The notes below the pieces were generated by a model, which saw only the letters and a list, made by a program, of their open reading frames with translations, was not told where the DNA came from and did no database searches. 64,000 nt of DNA. Source: Gamarada debralockiae. Its lineage: Eukaryota; Ascomycota; Leotiomycetes; Helotiales; Hyphodiscaceae. The DNA lies in NCBI GenBank assembly GCA_002803225.1, contig NXFV01001711.1:1-64000 (forward strand), written 5' to 3'. A program made the position numbers and the translations under genes. Shown here piece after piece: positions 15,294 through 26,538 of this stretch; position 1 is the stretch's first letter; every line of letters starts with the position of its first letter.

Positions 15294-17003
15294 TTGCCCC
15301 TCGAGTTCATTACTTTGACGGAGAGGCCCGCTTCGCAGAAAGCCAATTTTTCATATACCATCCGCTCCCATGCTATGCACTCATTCTTACAGACAAAGAA
15401 AAACCCGAACTCAACGAAATCGAGCAGAAAGTGTGAGCCACTAGCGGAAGTGAAGACAGCAGACCAACTATCTGGAAAGTTTAAACTCTCAACTTGGTCT
15501 CGAAAATCAACTAGAAGGAATCACCCAATCGTGAAGGAGGAAGCTTTGGAAGCGGGGTCTCCAAATTCGGATGCTGGGTTGGTTAGTTATGATGAGCTTG
15601 ACGTCTCGGAAATCCCGTTGCTAACTCTCAATAGAGTCTCTCCATAGACACATCGAATGCTTACGGCTCACTGCCGATTTCTGTTAAGAGTCCCCAGACA
15701 CAGAGACTACTCTACCACTGTCAGCACTTACTCTTTCCTCTGGTGTACAATCTTTTCCGCCGAGCCCACTCGCTGAACTTGACTAACCATTCGATTCTAG
15801 ATAACACGGGATTCACTGTCAACGCTTTTGTCGTGAACTATGACGATGCTTGGAAACCGTTCAGCATATCAGATGCAGCGCTTCTCCATGCGACACTATG
15901 TCTTGTCGCCCAACACGAAGATCTCCTTCAAGGGACAGAAGACTCGTCAACCAGTCTCTACCACAAAGGCCAGGTGATGAAATTGATAAATCGGAGATTG
16001 ATTGATGACCCCCAAAATTTGACGGATGCAAGCGTTACGTCCATTGCCCTTCTCGTCATCTCAGAGGTAAGCTCAGCACAATCAGGAAAAACAGCCTGAA
16101 AAGCACCTAACTCCAAATTACAGACTATAAACGGCACCTTCGAAGCGGCATCAGCGCATCAGATTGGACTCTTGAAACTAATCAAGTTGAGAGGTGGGCT
16201 TTGCAGTTTTCAAAATAACAGTTTATTACTCAGGGTCCTGGCATGGTAAAGAAAATAAAACTTCCAAACATTCAAAGTACTAAGCTGACTAGTTCGGAAG
16301 GTCGGATATTGTCTTCTCAATGAGATGGGGTGAAAAACTCACTTTCCCAATACTCCATCCCATGGAGGGTACACTCGCAGAAAATCTCACCGGAAATTTC
16401 AACTTGGGGATGCCGCCTGTCAATTTCCCAGATTTCGAAACTAACGAAATCCTGGACACCCTGCAGACAATCTCATATACCATGGATATTCCCACTATCT
16501 CCCTCGAGGACAAAAAAGCCATCAGCAAAGCCGTGTACAACACCGAGCACAAACTACTCTCTATAGAACACGCGCAAGGCAACCCTTATGCGTACCAGGA
16601 AATTCGGATCTCCCCGCTTTCATACGCTTTCACACTCGCCGCCCTCCTCTACCTCGAAGTCATCATCCGCGAACATCCTTACATCTCAAAAGTTCACTGT
16701 CGACTTACTTCCAAGCTTCACACGTTCTTGAATGAAAGTAACCCCTCTTGGTATGGATTCGGATCGCTGCCATATCGAGACGTCCTTCTTTGGATCATGT
16801 TTGTCAAATTTGTGACCTCGCCTCCGGATCTCAGGCGAGATAATTGTACAATGCATGAGTTTAGTGGAAATCTTGAAATAGAGGAAAGCACGAAGGAAGT
16901 GCTGCGCGGAAGACTGAAGCGTATTGCTTGGCGGGAGCGGATTTGCGATTACCAGCTTGATAGGATTTGGAGGGAGATGAGGATTAACCTTCCCCAGTAT
17001 TGA
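15294..17003 (+). CDS. Fungal transcription-factor-like protein (DUF3468/TF-2 type), no zinc cluster seen
   Basis: Exons to 15581, 15635-16066, 16124-16245 and 16301-17003 make about 515 residues from the given start. The opening FITLTERPASQKAN..IRSHAMHSFL is the conserved head of a large fungal family of regulator-like proteins that carry the Fungal_trans_2/DUF3468 domain. Later blocks fit: QRLLYHCQHLLFPLVYN, LHATLCLVAQHEDLL, QIGLLKLIKLRGGL, the VLAW-SDIVFSMRW joint across intron 3, and a DVLLWIMFVK segment. Intron 1 (GTTAGT..GCTAAC..AATAG) removes an in-frame stop. There is no ATG in frame between the upstream stop near 15228 and FITL, so the given start is a TTG position and the true N terminus is on an upstream exon or at a non-ATG codon. 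Function unknown; probably nuclear. Confidence 0.7.
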
Positions 17004-17384
17004 GATTAATCAAAACCAAATCAAAGCACTTTCCGAAATGAATGTTCACCCAAACAATATCAACGTTGAGATCAGGCTACACACAGCCTTCAAGAATCTC
17101 GCCTGTGTCGGATCTTCCTTGCGACAACCTTTCCTTAATATGTTTAACTTAGTCAAACATCAGACTCAAGAACGTCGAATGAGGCCATTACGGCATCTTC
17201 CTTTTCGGGAATGACAAGTTCGAATGAGTCGTTGCCCTTTACCTGGGTAACTCGCCGCAGTCAGTCAAATTCAATCTCTCTCCAGAGCCACTGGCGAACG
17301 TGTTTATTGATGCTGTTACTTAAGATCACCTCCAGAGTTGAAGGTTCTTAAGCTCCGTCATTAAAGGCTCTGTTAGGAGAAGAT
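17004..17384. other. Intergenic region before the F-box-like relic array
   Basis: No gene seen. It holds the 3' flank of the preceding gene. Confidence 0.5.
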
Positions 17385-17905
17385 TCATGGCTCCAAGAGA
17401 GTAGAGAAGTCCGGTCCCCATAGAGATTCATCTGTTCTTCGACCGCCTCGTCTTTTTGGATGAAACAAGGGTGATCGCAGGTCGATTCGTAAGTGCTCTA
17501 TGAATGGCAGCGAGGAATAAACACTTATGAAACCTAGTATACGATCCCTCGCACTCATTTCGGCTACTTCCATCCCTAGGGCCAGGAAGAAGGTTGTCGT
17601 TCTTTGATTGAAGAATATGTATTTATCCACCTTAAGACCTCGCTCCTCTGACTCGTCGAGTCCAATTTTGAATGATCTCCAAGCCTCTACCTCCATCCTC
17701 ATCATTTGTTCGTCTGCAACAGATCCCGGAACACATATCGACTTCCTCCTCGTACCGGAATTTTGATCGCCGCGCCACTGTAAAAGAGCGTCGAAGATAA
17801 CGCATTCAATATCGAAATGAGGCGGAAACGGCGAGTTCGATTTGTCAATCTCTGGCTCCGTGCTTGTTGTAGGTTTGTTCGTCGTGGGTTTTGCCCGCTA
17901 GAATA
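17385..17905 (-). pseudogene. F-box-like family gene relic, copy A
   Basis: On the minus strand one frame stays open from about 17905 to 17385. It starts with a PFPPHFDIECVIFDALLQW block, which resembles the N-terminal helix pair of fungal F-box-like proteins (LP.D..R.IF). Downstream are TTTFFLAL and EHLRIDLRS, both shared with copies B and C. An in-frame TAG stop upstream (about 17893) and the lack of a usable ATG before the first block argue that it is broken at the 5' end, unless an exon boundary lies at CTAG there. Of the three copies it is the best preserved. Confidence 0.55.
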
Positions 17906-18125
17906 AACTGTGATGACCCCATGATTATAGTATTCGATACGTGGTGAATGTGATTTGGAGAACACCTTGAAGCTTTAAGTGTTTGGGAATTTCAGATTGG
18001 TCGTTGTTTTTGTGATGACCCCACCTAAAATAAATGGAACCAGAAATCGCACGAAGGGAAGGCATGACACGGCGAGGCAGGAAGGAGCGGAACTTCCCAC
18101 GGCACGCCTTTCAAAGCACCAACGT

Positions 18126-18800
18126 TCAGCTCACGGGCATTGGAGTCACGAATGACACCATCAATGGATGGCACTTTCCAGGAATGACAACTTTGACAAA
18201 ATCACGTCTCTTTGCGAAGATGACGTCCTGAAATCCCCATAACCAAAACCACATTTCGCGAACAGGGACGGCTTCCCCAGATTCGAGGTCATCATAGATC
18301 AATTCTAGACTTTGAAGACTTTTCAGCCTCCAGATAAGTGTCGTTAGAAGGCAATCGGCCCCGCAAAGTTGCAGCCCAGGCGTATCCGTTAAATTGTCGA
18401 TTCGACGCTCCACAAAACAAAGGATCACAAGTCGATACGCAAGTGTCGTACGTCCAACGATACTATCCTACCTCCGCAGAACCTAGAGAATTTATGTCTA
18501 CGAAACATACTTGAATCTGCAGTTTGGCCTCGAAGATCAAGGAAGAAGGTCGTCTTTCTCAGATCGAAAACCCGTTCTTTGGACAGGCTTTCAATTCAGT
18601 CTTGAACGTCCACCATACTTCGACTCCATTCTTTACTTCCTTGCTCGTCCCCAGAAGACTTCAGAAGGCGCGACCGCGACGTCCTCCATCACAAGGTGAT
18701 AATTTTATTGCGGCGTCGCGCAGAAGGTCGAAGACGGGGTATTTCAGGTCGAACGGGAGGCGAACAACTGATGAGTCTGGGTGGTTCAGCTCGAGCTCCT
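18126..18800 (-). pseudogene. F-box-like family gene relic, copy B
   Basis: Minus-strand blocks in the same order as copy A: LPFDLKYPVFDLLRDAA near 18770, TTFFLDLRG near 18540 and VRHLRIDL followed at once by a stop near 18430. They lie in different frames and are interrupted by stops, so the copy is dead. The downstream part still reads openly to 18126 (LTTLIWRLKSLQSLELIYDDL), a leucine-rich stretch typical of the C-terminal half of such proteins. Confidence 0.6.
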
Positions 18801-19276
18801 TGCTGCTTGTGTCGTGTTCTGTAGTAATAGACGCGATTCATCTCTTGATCAGAGCGTTTGAGTCTTGATGAATGTGACAGCGGAGGGAAGGATCGAGTAT
18901 GGGACTCTTTTGGGTCGTGGGGTTGCTTCTTGACGACCCCGAAGGGTAGACTAAGAGTATACTTGACAGGAAGGCATGAAACTATGGTTAATCCTTGCCG
19001 AATTCCTTTCCCGCATCCTATCCATCATGGCTTCCAAAAAAGCTTACGAAATATTGACGAGCATCTAGATGCGTGGGAGCGGTAGGTCAAGCCAAGGGTG
19101 TCCGTTGTGAGATGATTGCAACACTCACACCGCGTGAACTGCAGCCGCACGAAATCCATGAGATGCAGAGCGAAACTATGAAATTGTGTGCTTCCTAGAT
19201 ATTATCCAGCTTTCTCGGTAAAATGCACTACAACATGTGAATAACAACGTCATTTGGTCTCCGAGGGGGGAAGATT

Positions 19277-19880
19277 CTAAAACACCTTCCATAAGTTCCA
19301 TTTCTGTCTGGTAAAGGCATGATCTGACTTATTTGAAACAACTGTCACCAAAGGGCCTTGACGCGGTTCAGTTCGAAATTGTAGCCGACCATCTCCAGAG
19401 TTCCAAGGTTCTGTAGAGCCCGTATACAGTTTGTTGGGTTGATGTCTTCGATGTACACCTTCTCCCCCTAGAAGTGAAGAGCCCATCGGCTGGCCTCAAC
19501 CCCGAGAAAAACGATCGCAAGTCGATTCGCATGTGTCGTATGTCTGCGTGCAATGGACTCCCGTAAACATATCTTCTTGAACTTGGCTAGGCAATATCTT
19601 GTTTTCAGATCTGGGTTCATTTTGGATCTTAGATCCAGGAAGAAGGTGGTCGTTCTGGGATCGAAGAACGTGTTTCGCGAAGCTTGGACTTGCTGAGCCC
19701 TGGTTGGCCATCAATTTTGGACGTCTTCCTTTATTCTCTTGTTCGCCCGCACCAGATCCAATACCGCATACCCGCTGCCTTTCGTCGGCAAGATTCCAAT
19801 AACGACGTTGTGATAAAGATGTCAAAAATGAAGCGCTTGACATCGAAGGGTAGCGTTGGGAAGGTGGGTTTATCCTTCAC
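19277..19880 (-). pseudogene. F-box-like family gene relic, copy C
   Basis: Minus strand: FPTLPFDVKRFIFDIF near 19850, then in a shifted frame VLDLVRANKRIKEDVQ (the LALVSKRV-like block of fungal F-box-like proteins), TTTFFLDLRS near 19630, and HMRIDLRSFF near 19520 in yet another frame. At least two frameshifts are needed to join them. The array A-B-C has one orientation, so tandem duplication followed by decay is the simplest history. I did not find a live copy in the window. Confidence 0.6.
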
Positions 19881-19889
19881 GTGATGCTC

Positions 19890-20356
19890 GTTGCTTATGT
19901 TTTGATTTTTCCATAGGGATAGGTTGGGTTTGTTCTATAGCGCAAGTAATGGCGTAGGTAAATGGCGAGTGATTCGATGGTGAAAAGAGGATTCAAAATT
20001 TCCGAGCATGGAATCTTTTCGTCGTGAACTTGAATGCTGCAACGACCTTAAAGGCTTAACCATGATAAGACCAGCTATGGCCCAGAGAACGACTATAAGG
20101 GGAAGCATGACATGGCAACCAGGGGGAAACTTAGGCTAGACGAGCTGGACGAGAGATGCGCGACTTGCGCGTATTCATAAAAGGTACTTCAAGAAGTGTG
20201 CCCGTGTGTAAATCTTCATTGCGAGACTTTGGAGGTTGAAGAGGGCACATTTGGATCTTACATGTAAATGCTCGAAGAGGCGCCCCTCAACCCATATCTT
20301 GAAATTTTACCCACAGCTACTCATAACAATAATACAGAGTGATTATTCACGTTTTG
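19890..20356. other. Intergenic region
   Basis: No gene or repeat recognised between the relic array and the mL50 gene. Confidence 0.5.
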
Positions 20357-21753
20357 TTAGAGGTCAAGTCCCCGTGCCTCTAATTCTTTCTTGATGACCT
20401 TCAATCTGCCGATATCCCTTTCTTTGTCATAGAATGACCTTCTAGTAGGGTAAATAGTTACGTTTTCGAGCTGAAGCAAATCCCTCTTTTGCGCAAGGCC
20501 TTCGACGAGTTTGCGAGGTTTGGGAGGTGTAACAAGAATGTTAAGGAGGGCTTTTGCTGTGTTTGAGGATTTGATGGCAGCATCTGGAATTCGGATTCCA
20601 GTTAATTGCATGGTGCGTTTCAAGACCTTTGTATATGATTAGTGGATGACCTGGAGGCCGGGTTGATAGAACTTACGGCAAACTTGACTTCTGGGTTCTC
20701 CAGGGAGATTTGGAGCCACGAGGGATCCCATGATGAGATCACGTCGTGATATGTCTTGGACTCCACCAGAGGATCTTCTGGAGATCGATCGGCGACGATG
20801 TCTTCTTCGGACTCGGTCGGCTCAGCGTGCTCAGGGATAGGTTCGGTGCATGGTGTTACTCCATCCTTCAACGGGTCCACCGCTGATCTATCGGCAACGA
20901 TATCTTCTTGAGACTCAGTCGGCTCGACTTCATAATCTTCCTCATCCATAGCAGGAGCCTTAAGCAATTCTATAATTTGCTGTAATGAAGCGCCCTCTGG
21001 CATTTCAATTGTGGCACCACTGGGTGAAGGAGTGATCTGAACGTCGTCGGTCCAGTCATCGTTGGGGTTAACCCCATAACCCGAAAGCTCATGCAATGGT
21101 GTTCCAACTTGCTGTAAGGCGAATACCTCGACGATAGCTCGATGCAATGCGGCGGTGATCTGCTCCGAGTCTTTGGCCGCATCTGCAGGTGCAAAGCCCT
21201 CGAAGTCTTCTTCAGGCTGCCATACTGGGTCACCCCCAACCCATTGCAAATCTGTCCACGAAGTTGCTGGTTCATATCCTTCCATATCCTCGATTTCGTC
21301 GGTTGCGCCCTCCTCAACTTCCTTTGGAGATTCCTCGGATTCCTGACTGCGCGCCTTTAGTCCCTGCTCTCGTGCCTCTCGTACCCGTTCCTTCGTTTTA
21401 TCAAAAACACTCGCATCTCCGTATGGATCCTCCAGTCCCGGTGGCTTATCTGTTCCCCATATACGTTGTCGAACCTTCTCTGTGAAAGGCGCTTTTTCGT
21501 TCGATGGAGCTGCTCGTAGGGTTGAGGTTGAAAAGGAGGTGGTTTGATGTTTGCACACCAAGCAGAGGTAGGGGGATGGTATTCGTGCATTTGTTTGTCT
21601 CCACAAGAGGCCAATTGGCCTGTCTATCCGTGATATACGCCGCATATTTGTGTTGTGTTGAAGGGCGTTGAATGTGGGCAATGGAAACGGCAGCTTCATA
21701 AGTTTTGGACGAAGAGGAGCTAAGGCTAAGAAAGGTTTAGCGTAAATTTTCAA
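20357..21753 (-). CDS. Mitochondrial large ribosomal subunit protein mL50
   Basis: Two exons (21753-20677, 20626-20357) give 448 aa. The C-terminal exon (TGIRIPDAAIKSSNTAKALLNIL...LEARGL) matches the mL50/MRPL50 family, a structural component of the mitochondrial 54S subunit. The N terminus is basic and hydroxylated (SFSTSTLRAAP), as expected for a mitochondrial targeting peptide; the start could be at 21753 or at a later Met (MKLPF or MRRIS). A central acidic region holds an imperfect internal duplication: PTESQEDIVADRSAVDPL and PTESEEDIVADRSPEDPL, about 39 residues apart. Repeated acidic inserts like this are not needed for the ribosomal fold and are probably a lineage-specific extension. 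The intron is 50 bases. Confidence 0.85.
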
Positions 21754-21894
21754 AAGGCTCCAGCCAGCCTCGCCGAAGAGCTGACTTTCAAGATACTGTA
21801 GCGGAATAATTCAAGAGGTACTCCTGCTTGTTGGATACTAGACCCATCAACTCCCATCAAAAACACGCCAGCCAACTCTCATGATCATCACGCC

Positions 21895-22326
21895 ATGACA
21901 CGCTTCACTCTACTCCTGCTCGCACTTTGCGCCCTCATCATACCCTCGTTAGCAGCTTGTGAGTCTCATGACTACTCCTATGAGCTCAGCTAACGACTTC
22001 CAGCACCACCTTCTTTCTGCAAATGCACTTGTTTTACCAGCAGCTACATCATCCCATTATCACCAGCTGAAACATGCACAAAGTGCAACCGAAACTTCTG
22101 CCTCAAACAAGATTTACCGATCTGCAAAGACGCCGAAGACAAAGATGTTTTCACGACATGTTTCCAGAGGGATAGCAGGAAGGACCAAATCGTCGTTCTG
22201 ACTTTCATCGCGGGTACGATGGGATTGCTCGGATGGGCGGCTGTGAGGAAGATACTTGAGAAGAGAAGGGCGATGAATGGAGGGGAGCCGCAGCAAGGTT
22301 ATATTGCAGTTGAGGGCGATAACTGA
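21895..22326 (+). CDS. Small cysteine-rich single-pass membrane protein
   Basis: Two exons (21895-21958, 22004-22326) give 128 aa. A signal peptide (MTRFTLLLLALCALIIPSLAA) is followed by a lumenal or extracellular domain of about 55 residues with eight cysteines (FCKCTCF, CTKCNRNFC, PICKD, TCFQ). One membrane segment follows (IVVLTFIAGTMGLLGWAAV) and then a short basic cytosolic tail ending YIAVEGDN. The layout is that of small conserved fungal type I membrane proteins of unknown function, probably in the endoplasmic reticulum, Golgi or plasma membrane. It is divergent from the mL50 gene with only 141 bases between the starts, so they may share a promoter. Confidence 0.75.
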
Positions 22327-22906
22327 ATGAAATTCGATAGAGCCAAGCAAGTTATCATTCTTGTTACGGGTCATGCGGATGCGCCCGAAATAATTTCGGT
22401 GACTTTTACAGGGCCCGGTTGTGCTCTTGGGGAGGGCAATGAGGGAAGCCGCTGAGGATGGCGGCAAGTTCTGCAGAAGTCATGTTGGCTATCATCGGGC
22501 CATGATAAGTCAATTGAGACCTGGATAGGGGTCGCTGGAGACAGTCTTGAGGAGTGGTTAATGGCCCGCGACGGAGAACGGATCATTGGACAGAAGATAC
22601 TCATTCTGTTTATCAGGCTGGTTCAACTGACAAAGACTCAAGTCTTATATTCCCTAGATGAAGGAAGATCAAAGCCGCTTAGGATGGAATTGCGGAAAAA
22701 GGGCCTGCAATGCATCCATAGATTGGGCTTGTCAAACCTCAAAAATAAATGGCTGTTATTCCTCCCTTCCCCGCGTTCATAAACTCCAATTTACCTTCCT
22801 CGCTATCATCAACAGCTTCGCTTACCCGCGTTCGGATCCCCTGACGTCGAGATGAATCCTGATTCCTCCAACCTCCAATCACCCCATATCAATCTTGCAA
22901 GTGCAA
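22327..22906. other. Intergenic region
   Basis: No gene recognised. It lies between the small membrane-protein gene and the deaminase relic. Confidence 0.5.
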
Positions 22907-24330
22907 TCACGAGGCCCTGGTACTTGGCGCACGACTTGATCCCTCGGTGGAGCAGTGATGGCGAAAAGTCTTCGCTGATTCAGCTTCGAGATGACGCACA
23001 ATATCATGTTCCACGGCTCTGATCATCTTTTCCGGCATCTTGTAAAGTTTCTTCCCACTACTGTTGAGATTCTGGTCAAGTCCGCGACAGCCAAAGATGA
23101 CCATGTTGTGGCTTGCTGGCGCACGGAGACCGTGATGGTGTAGCATAATCCAATTACAGTATAGTAGAAATAGTAGATTCTCTTGCCATAATCTATGTAC
23201 TTGTCGTCGTTAACAAATTTATACTTGTTTCGGCTAAACTCTTCGACGAGGAAAATATCGGCATGAACACGTTTGATGATGTTGCTCTTCTTCGCCATGA
23301 GCGATTGAAGTCACAGCCGCCAGCCATATCAATGAAGGCGTATCGGATCTTTTTGCCAGTGTTGGGCTCGAGCTTCTTTGAGATGTCTTTGACGATCTGG
23401 TAAGGTACGAAGCTTTCCTGAGGAAGCTGAAGCCTGTGAACTTCTGCCGGGGGTACAACCCGAGCTTTCTGAATGTTCCTTAGTGATGGAACTTTCAACC
23501 AAGCCGAAACCATGATCTGAACAGCTTGTCAATGTGAGCCGAGTCGGCCAATGTAGTGAGCGAGCTCATCGAATTCATCACCAGGCTTCCGGACCCGACT
23601 CCTGACTTCCATCAGTTGTTTTAGGTCGCGACTGGTGGCACATTAAGACTAATTTCTGCCAGTGTTTCATATAAGTCAATTCCTTCAGCCATGCACGAAG
23701 TTTTGTCGCTGAATGGAGTCAGTGCACAATTTGACACGGCTTATCTCGAACAGCCGACACTCTTCACTGTTCTTGAGCTTGGAAAAGACAGTCCGGCATC
23801 TGTTTCCGAACTGTACGAGCTTCGATTGATAGAAGGATATACGTTGATACGAACGCCTCACTGCTTTTTCAAAAATCGTCTCTGAAGTCATTCCCTTGAG
23901 CTGACCAATTGTCCATTCCATGAAAGGTTTGATCTCAGGCGATATGCCTTCATTGGCAGCTAACCACAACACACTCCCATCTTCAAGCTCTTGTAAAGCT
24001 GCAGCTGTAACAGTCGCACCACCTTTCTCCGTATCACATAAGTATGAAATTTTTGTCGAGAAAATCGAGTCGCAGCTCTCCCTCATTGCCATCTCTAGAA
24101 TCTTTCTTCGCTTCACGCTCGATGTGACGGACGTTGAATTCGAGCTCCAGTGCAGAGAATGAATCACTGCTGCCGTCCTTGGCAGATCCCAACAGCATTG
24201 CTTTGGGCGCGACCGGTGATGCTGGGGGTGGCTTCGGAGCGGGCGCAGTATTGCGCGCGAGATTCTTCGGCTCAGATGGATTTGATGCTATTGATTCCCA
24301 CGAAGTATTAGAAGTATACGAAATTCGATT
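22907..24330 (-). pseudogene. OTT_1508-like deaminase family relic
   Basis: Read on the minus strand, blocks of one fungal protein family occur in the right order but in several frames: LELEFNVRHIEREAK near 24150, then YLCDTEKGGATVTAAALQ and VLWLAANEGIS, then VPYQIVKDISKKLEPNTGKK, then RVHADIFLVEEFSR, then KYID...YYFYY, then RAPASHNMVIFGCRGLDQN near 23110. In the family as I know it the zinc-binding deaminase motifs are HAE and a CxxC within CYFCYNW. Here HAE reads HAD and the pair of cysteines reads Tyr-x-x-Tyr (TGC to TAC, twice), so zinc binding and catalysis are lost. Frameshifts at about 24055 and 23150 confirm decay. Family name is from memory of the motif set; moderate certainty. Confidence 0.6.
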
Positions 24331-24637
24331 GAAGATTGTTGGAATTGATGTTAAACAGAATGATATCTGCTAAGGATTTCTTCACGATTCCACAGCAATG
24401 TGCATCATGCAGTTTGTGGTGGGTGGACCAATGAGAGTTGAATTAACTCATAATTTCAACCTAATTCAACGATGTATTTCTAAAACGATGGGCAATGTAC
24501 AGTAACGACTCCTTGAAGTTGCCTGGAGCATTAAGTACTAGTACATGTAAAAAGTTAAGGACTGTGTTGGAATCCGCTCTCAGATAGAGAGAGGCCCAAC
24601 CTTATGATTATCCAACAGAAAGTGGTCCCGTCATGCT

Positions 24638-26538
24638 CTAGCAAGTAATACCATACGGCACGTGAGGAGGGATGGAGAAGGGGTTGTGGAAGAAGTCTGT
24701 TGGGTCGTATTGTTGCTTGACCTTGACCAAGTTGCAGACTTTGTCGCCGTAGTATGCGGTGTAGGGATTGGACTTGAGATCAGGGTCAATATAGCCTGCG
24801 TAACTCGCGGTTCTATTTGCAGAAAATCATTAGTATGATTGCTCTCGATTGATAGAATTGATTTGCATACCCCATGCGACCGGTCAAGAAAGTGTCGAAG
24901 CTCTCGAACCAAGCTTCATTCATAGCTTGACCTGAAACATTGGTGCTCGTATTAATTTCAGCACGGAGCAATGCGTAACCATTCTCTTGCCATGGGAAAG
25001 CACTCGAGTTCTTGGGGTGGGGCGAAGTGATGTTGAAAGCAGTCAACTCAGCCCAGAAGAACTCTTCCATTGGGACCTCTCCGATGCGGTCGATAATACC
25101 ATGCAGAGTGTCATCAGACCATTGGTTGTTATCGAGGAGCATGTAGTTCTTGTCGATGATCTCCACTCGGGGCCAGTAAGCGGCCTGTGGGTAGTTGGAG
25201 TTCATGGTAACTTCGTTGAACGAGAAAGCTGGCTCAATGGGCTGGAATGCCTGAGGCACAACGTTGAACACGCTCTCGAAGTATTCTTGACCTGCGGCAT
25301 CGTCACTGCAGTCGATTTGGTTGGAGTAGTTGCTCCAGAAGTTTCGGGAGTTGAGAGTGCTGCAGTTGTTCTGAAGGTTGACTTGCGCTCCTGGGATGTC
25401 GAGAAGTCCGGAAGTCTGAAGAAGCGCGTGGAGCTCATCGGCCGTCTGTCAAAAGTCAATATCGACACGTTCATACCTGAAAGTTCGAAACCATACCTTG
25501 CCCATGTACCATGCAACCATGTTGGTTGAAGCGCTGTACATGTTGATTTGAGAGCCGAACTCAACAACTTGACGAGGAGCCCAGTCAATGTACTTTCTTG
25601 TGACGTCGTATCTGGTTGATGCATTGGGGAACTGGATGTTCACCGTGGCAGACCTGGGGAATACTTGTGTGTTGATAGTGATACTAGTAATAATTCCGTA
25701 CGTTCCACCTCCACGTGCACCCCACCAGAGGTCATGGTTTACTGTCGATGATGCTGTAACAATCTCCCCAGTGGCGAGAACAATCTGCATGGATGTGATA
25801 TCGTCGACGGCCATTCCGTACTGACGTCCTTGGATGTTGTAGCCTGTACGCCATGCAAGTCAGCTTGGTTCGGGTATTCTGGAGAAGAACACTACATACC
25901 ACCAGAACCAACGTATCCTCCGAGGCCAACAGTTGGGCAGATACCTCCATGGAAGGTCAAACCGTAGTTATTGAGTGCGGTGTAAAGAGCTCCCAATCGA
26001 ATACCAGCACCGACAGTAGCAGTCTTCTTGTCTGTTGAGACGCTGACGCTGTTGATGTGACTGACATCAACAACGAGACTGTTGTTCAAGGCAGACCATG
26101 AAGCAAAGCTAGAAGGGATGTCAAGGAGTCTTCATCAAAGATGTTGTGGACATAGCATCTACTCACTGGTGGCCACCAGATCGAGGCACAACTTGAACTC
26201 CAGTGGAGTGTCCACACTTCACCAGGTTGCTGACCTCATTTGCCTCAGTGGCATAGGCAAGCATCACTGGGTATTCATCATGGCTATACACTCAAACGTT
26301 AGACGAAGGGTCAGTGTGCGCTAGTGATTGGTCTTTACATAATGGTTCCTGTCCTTGCGTCAGGGTACGTAGGGTCTGATTGACGAACGATGCGGCTGGT
26401 GACATTGGTGCCGATGAGGGCATTCTGAACACAAGTGTAGAGTTTTGAGGCAGCAGTATCGACGGCAGCAGAAGAAACAGTGGTTAATAGCTCTGAAAGG
26501 AGGAAGAGAGCAACGAGTCCGCGTGCTTGAGTCATCAT
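24638..26538 (-). CDS. Secreted berberine-bridge-type FAD oxidase
   Basis: Six exons (26538-26339, 26283-26167, 26108-25900, 25843-25497, 25445-24871, 24812-24638) give 540 aa. A signal peptide (MMTQARGLVALFLLSELLTTVSSA) leads to a PP-loop FAD domain: VVPRSGGH, whose His would carry 8-alpha-linked FAD, then GAGIRLGALYTAL and GICPTVGLGGYVGSGG, whose Cys sits where bicovalent berberine-bridge enzymes attach FAD. WWGARGGGTYGIITSI follows, and the C terminus is the BBE segment YYGDKVCNLVKVKQQYDPTDFFHNPFSIP. Many N-glycosylation sequons fit secretion. Such enzymes oxidise sugars or phenolic and alkaloid substrates using oxygen. The flanking genes are relics, so context says little. It is only a distant relative of the cytosolic oxidase at 46093. 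Confidence 0.88.
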
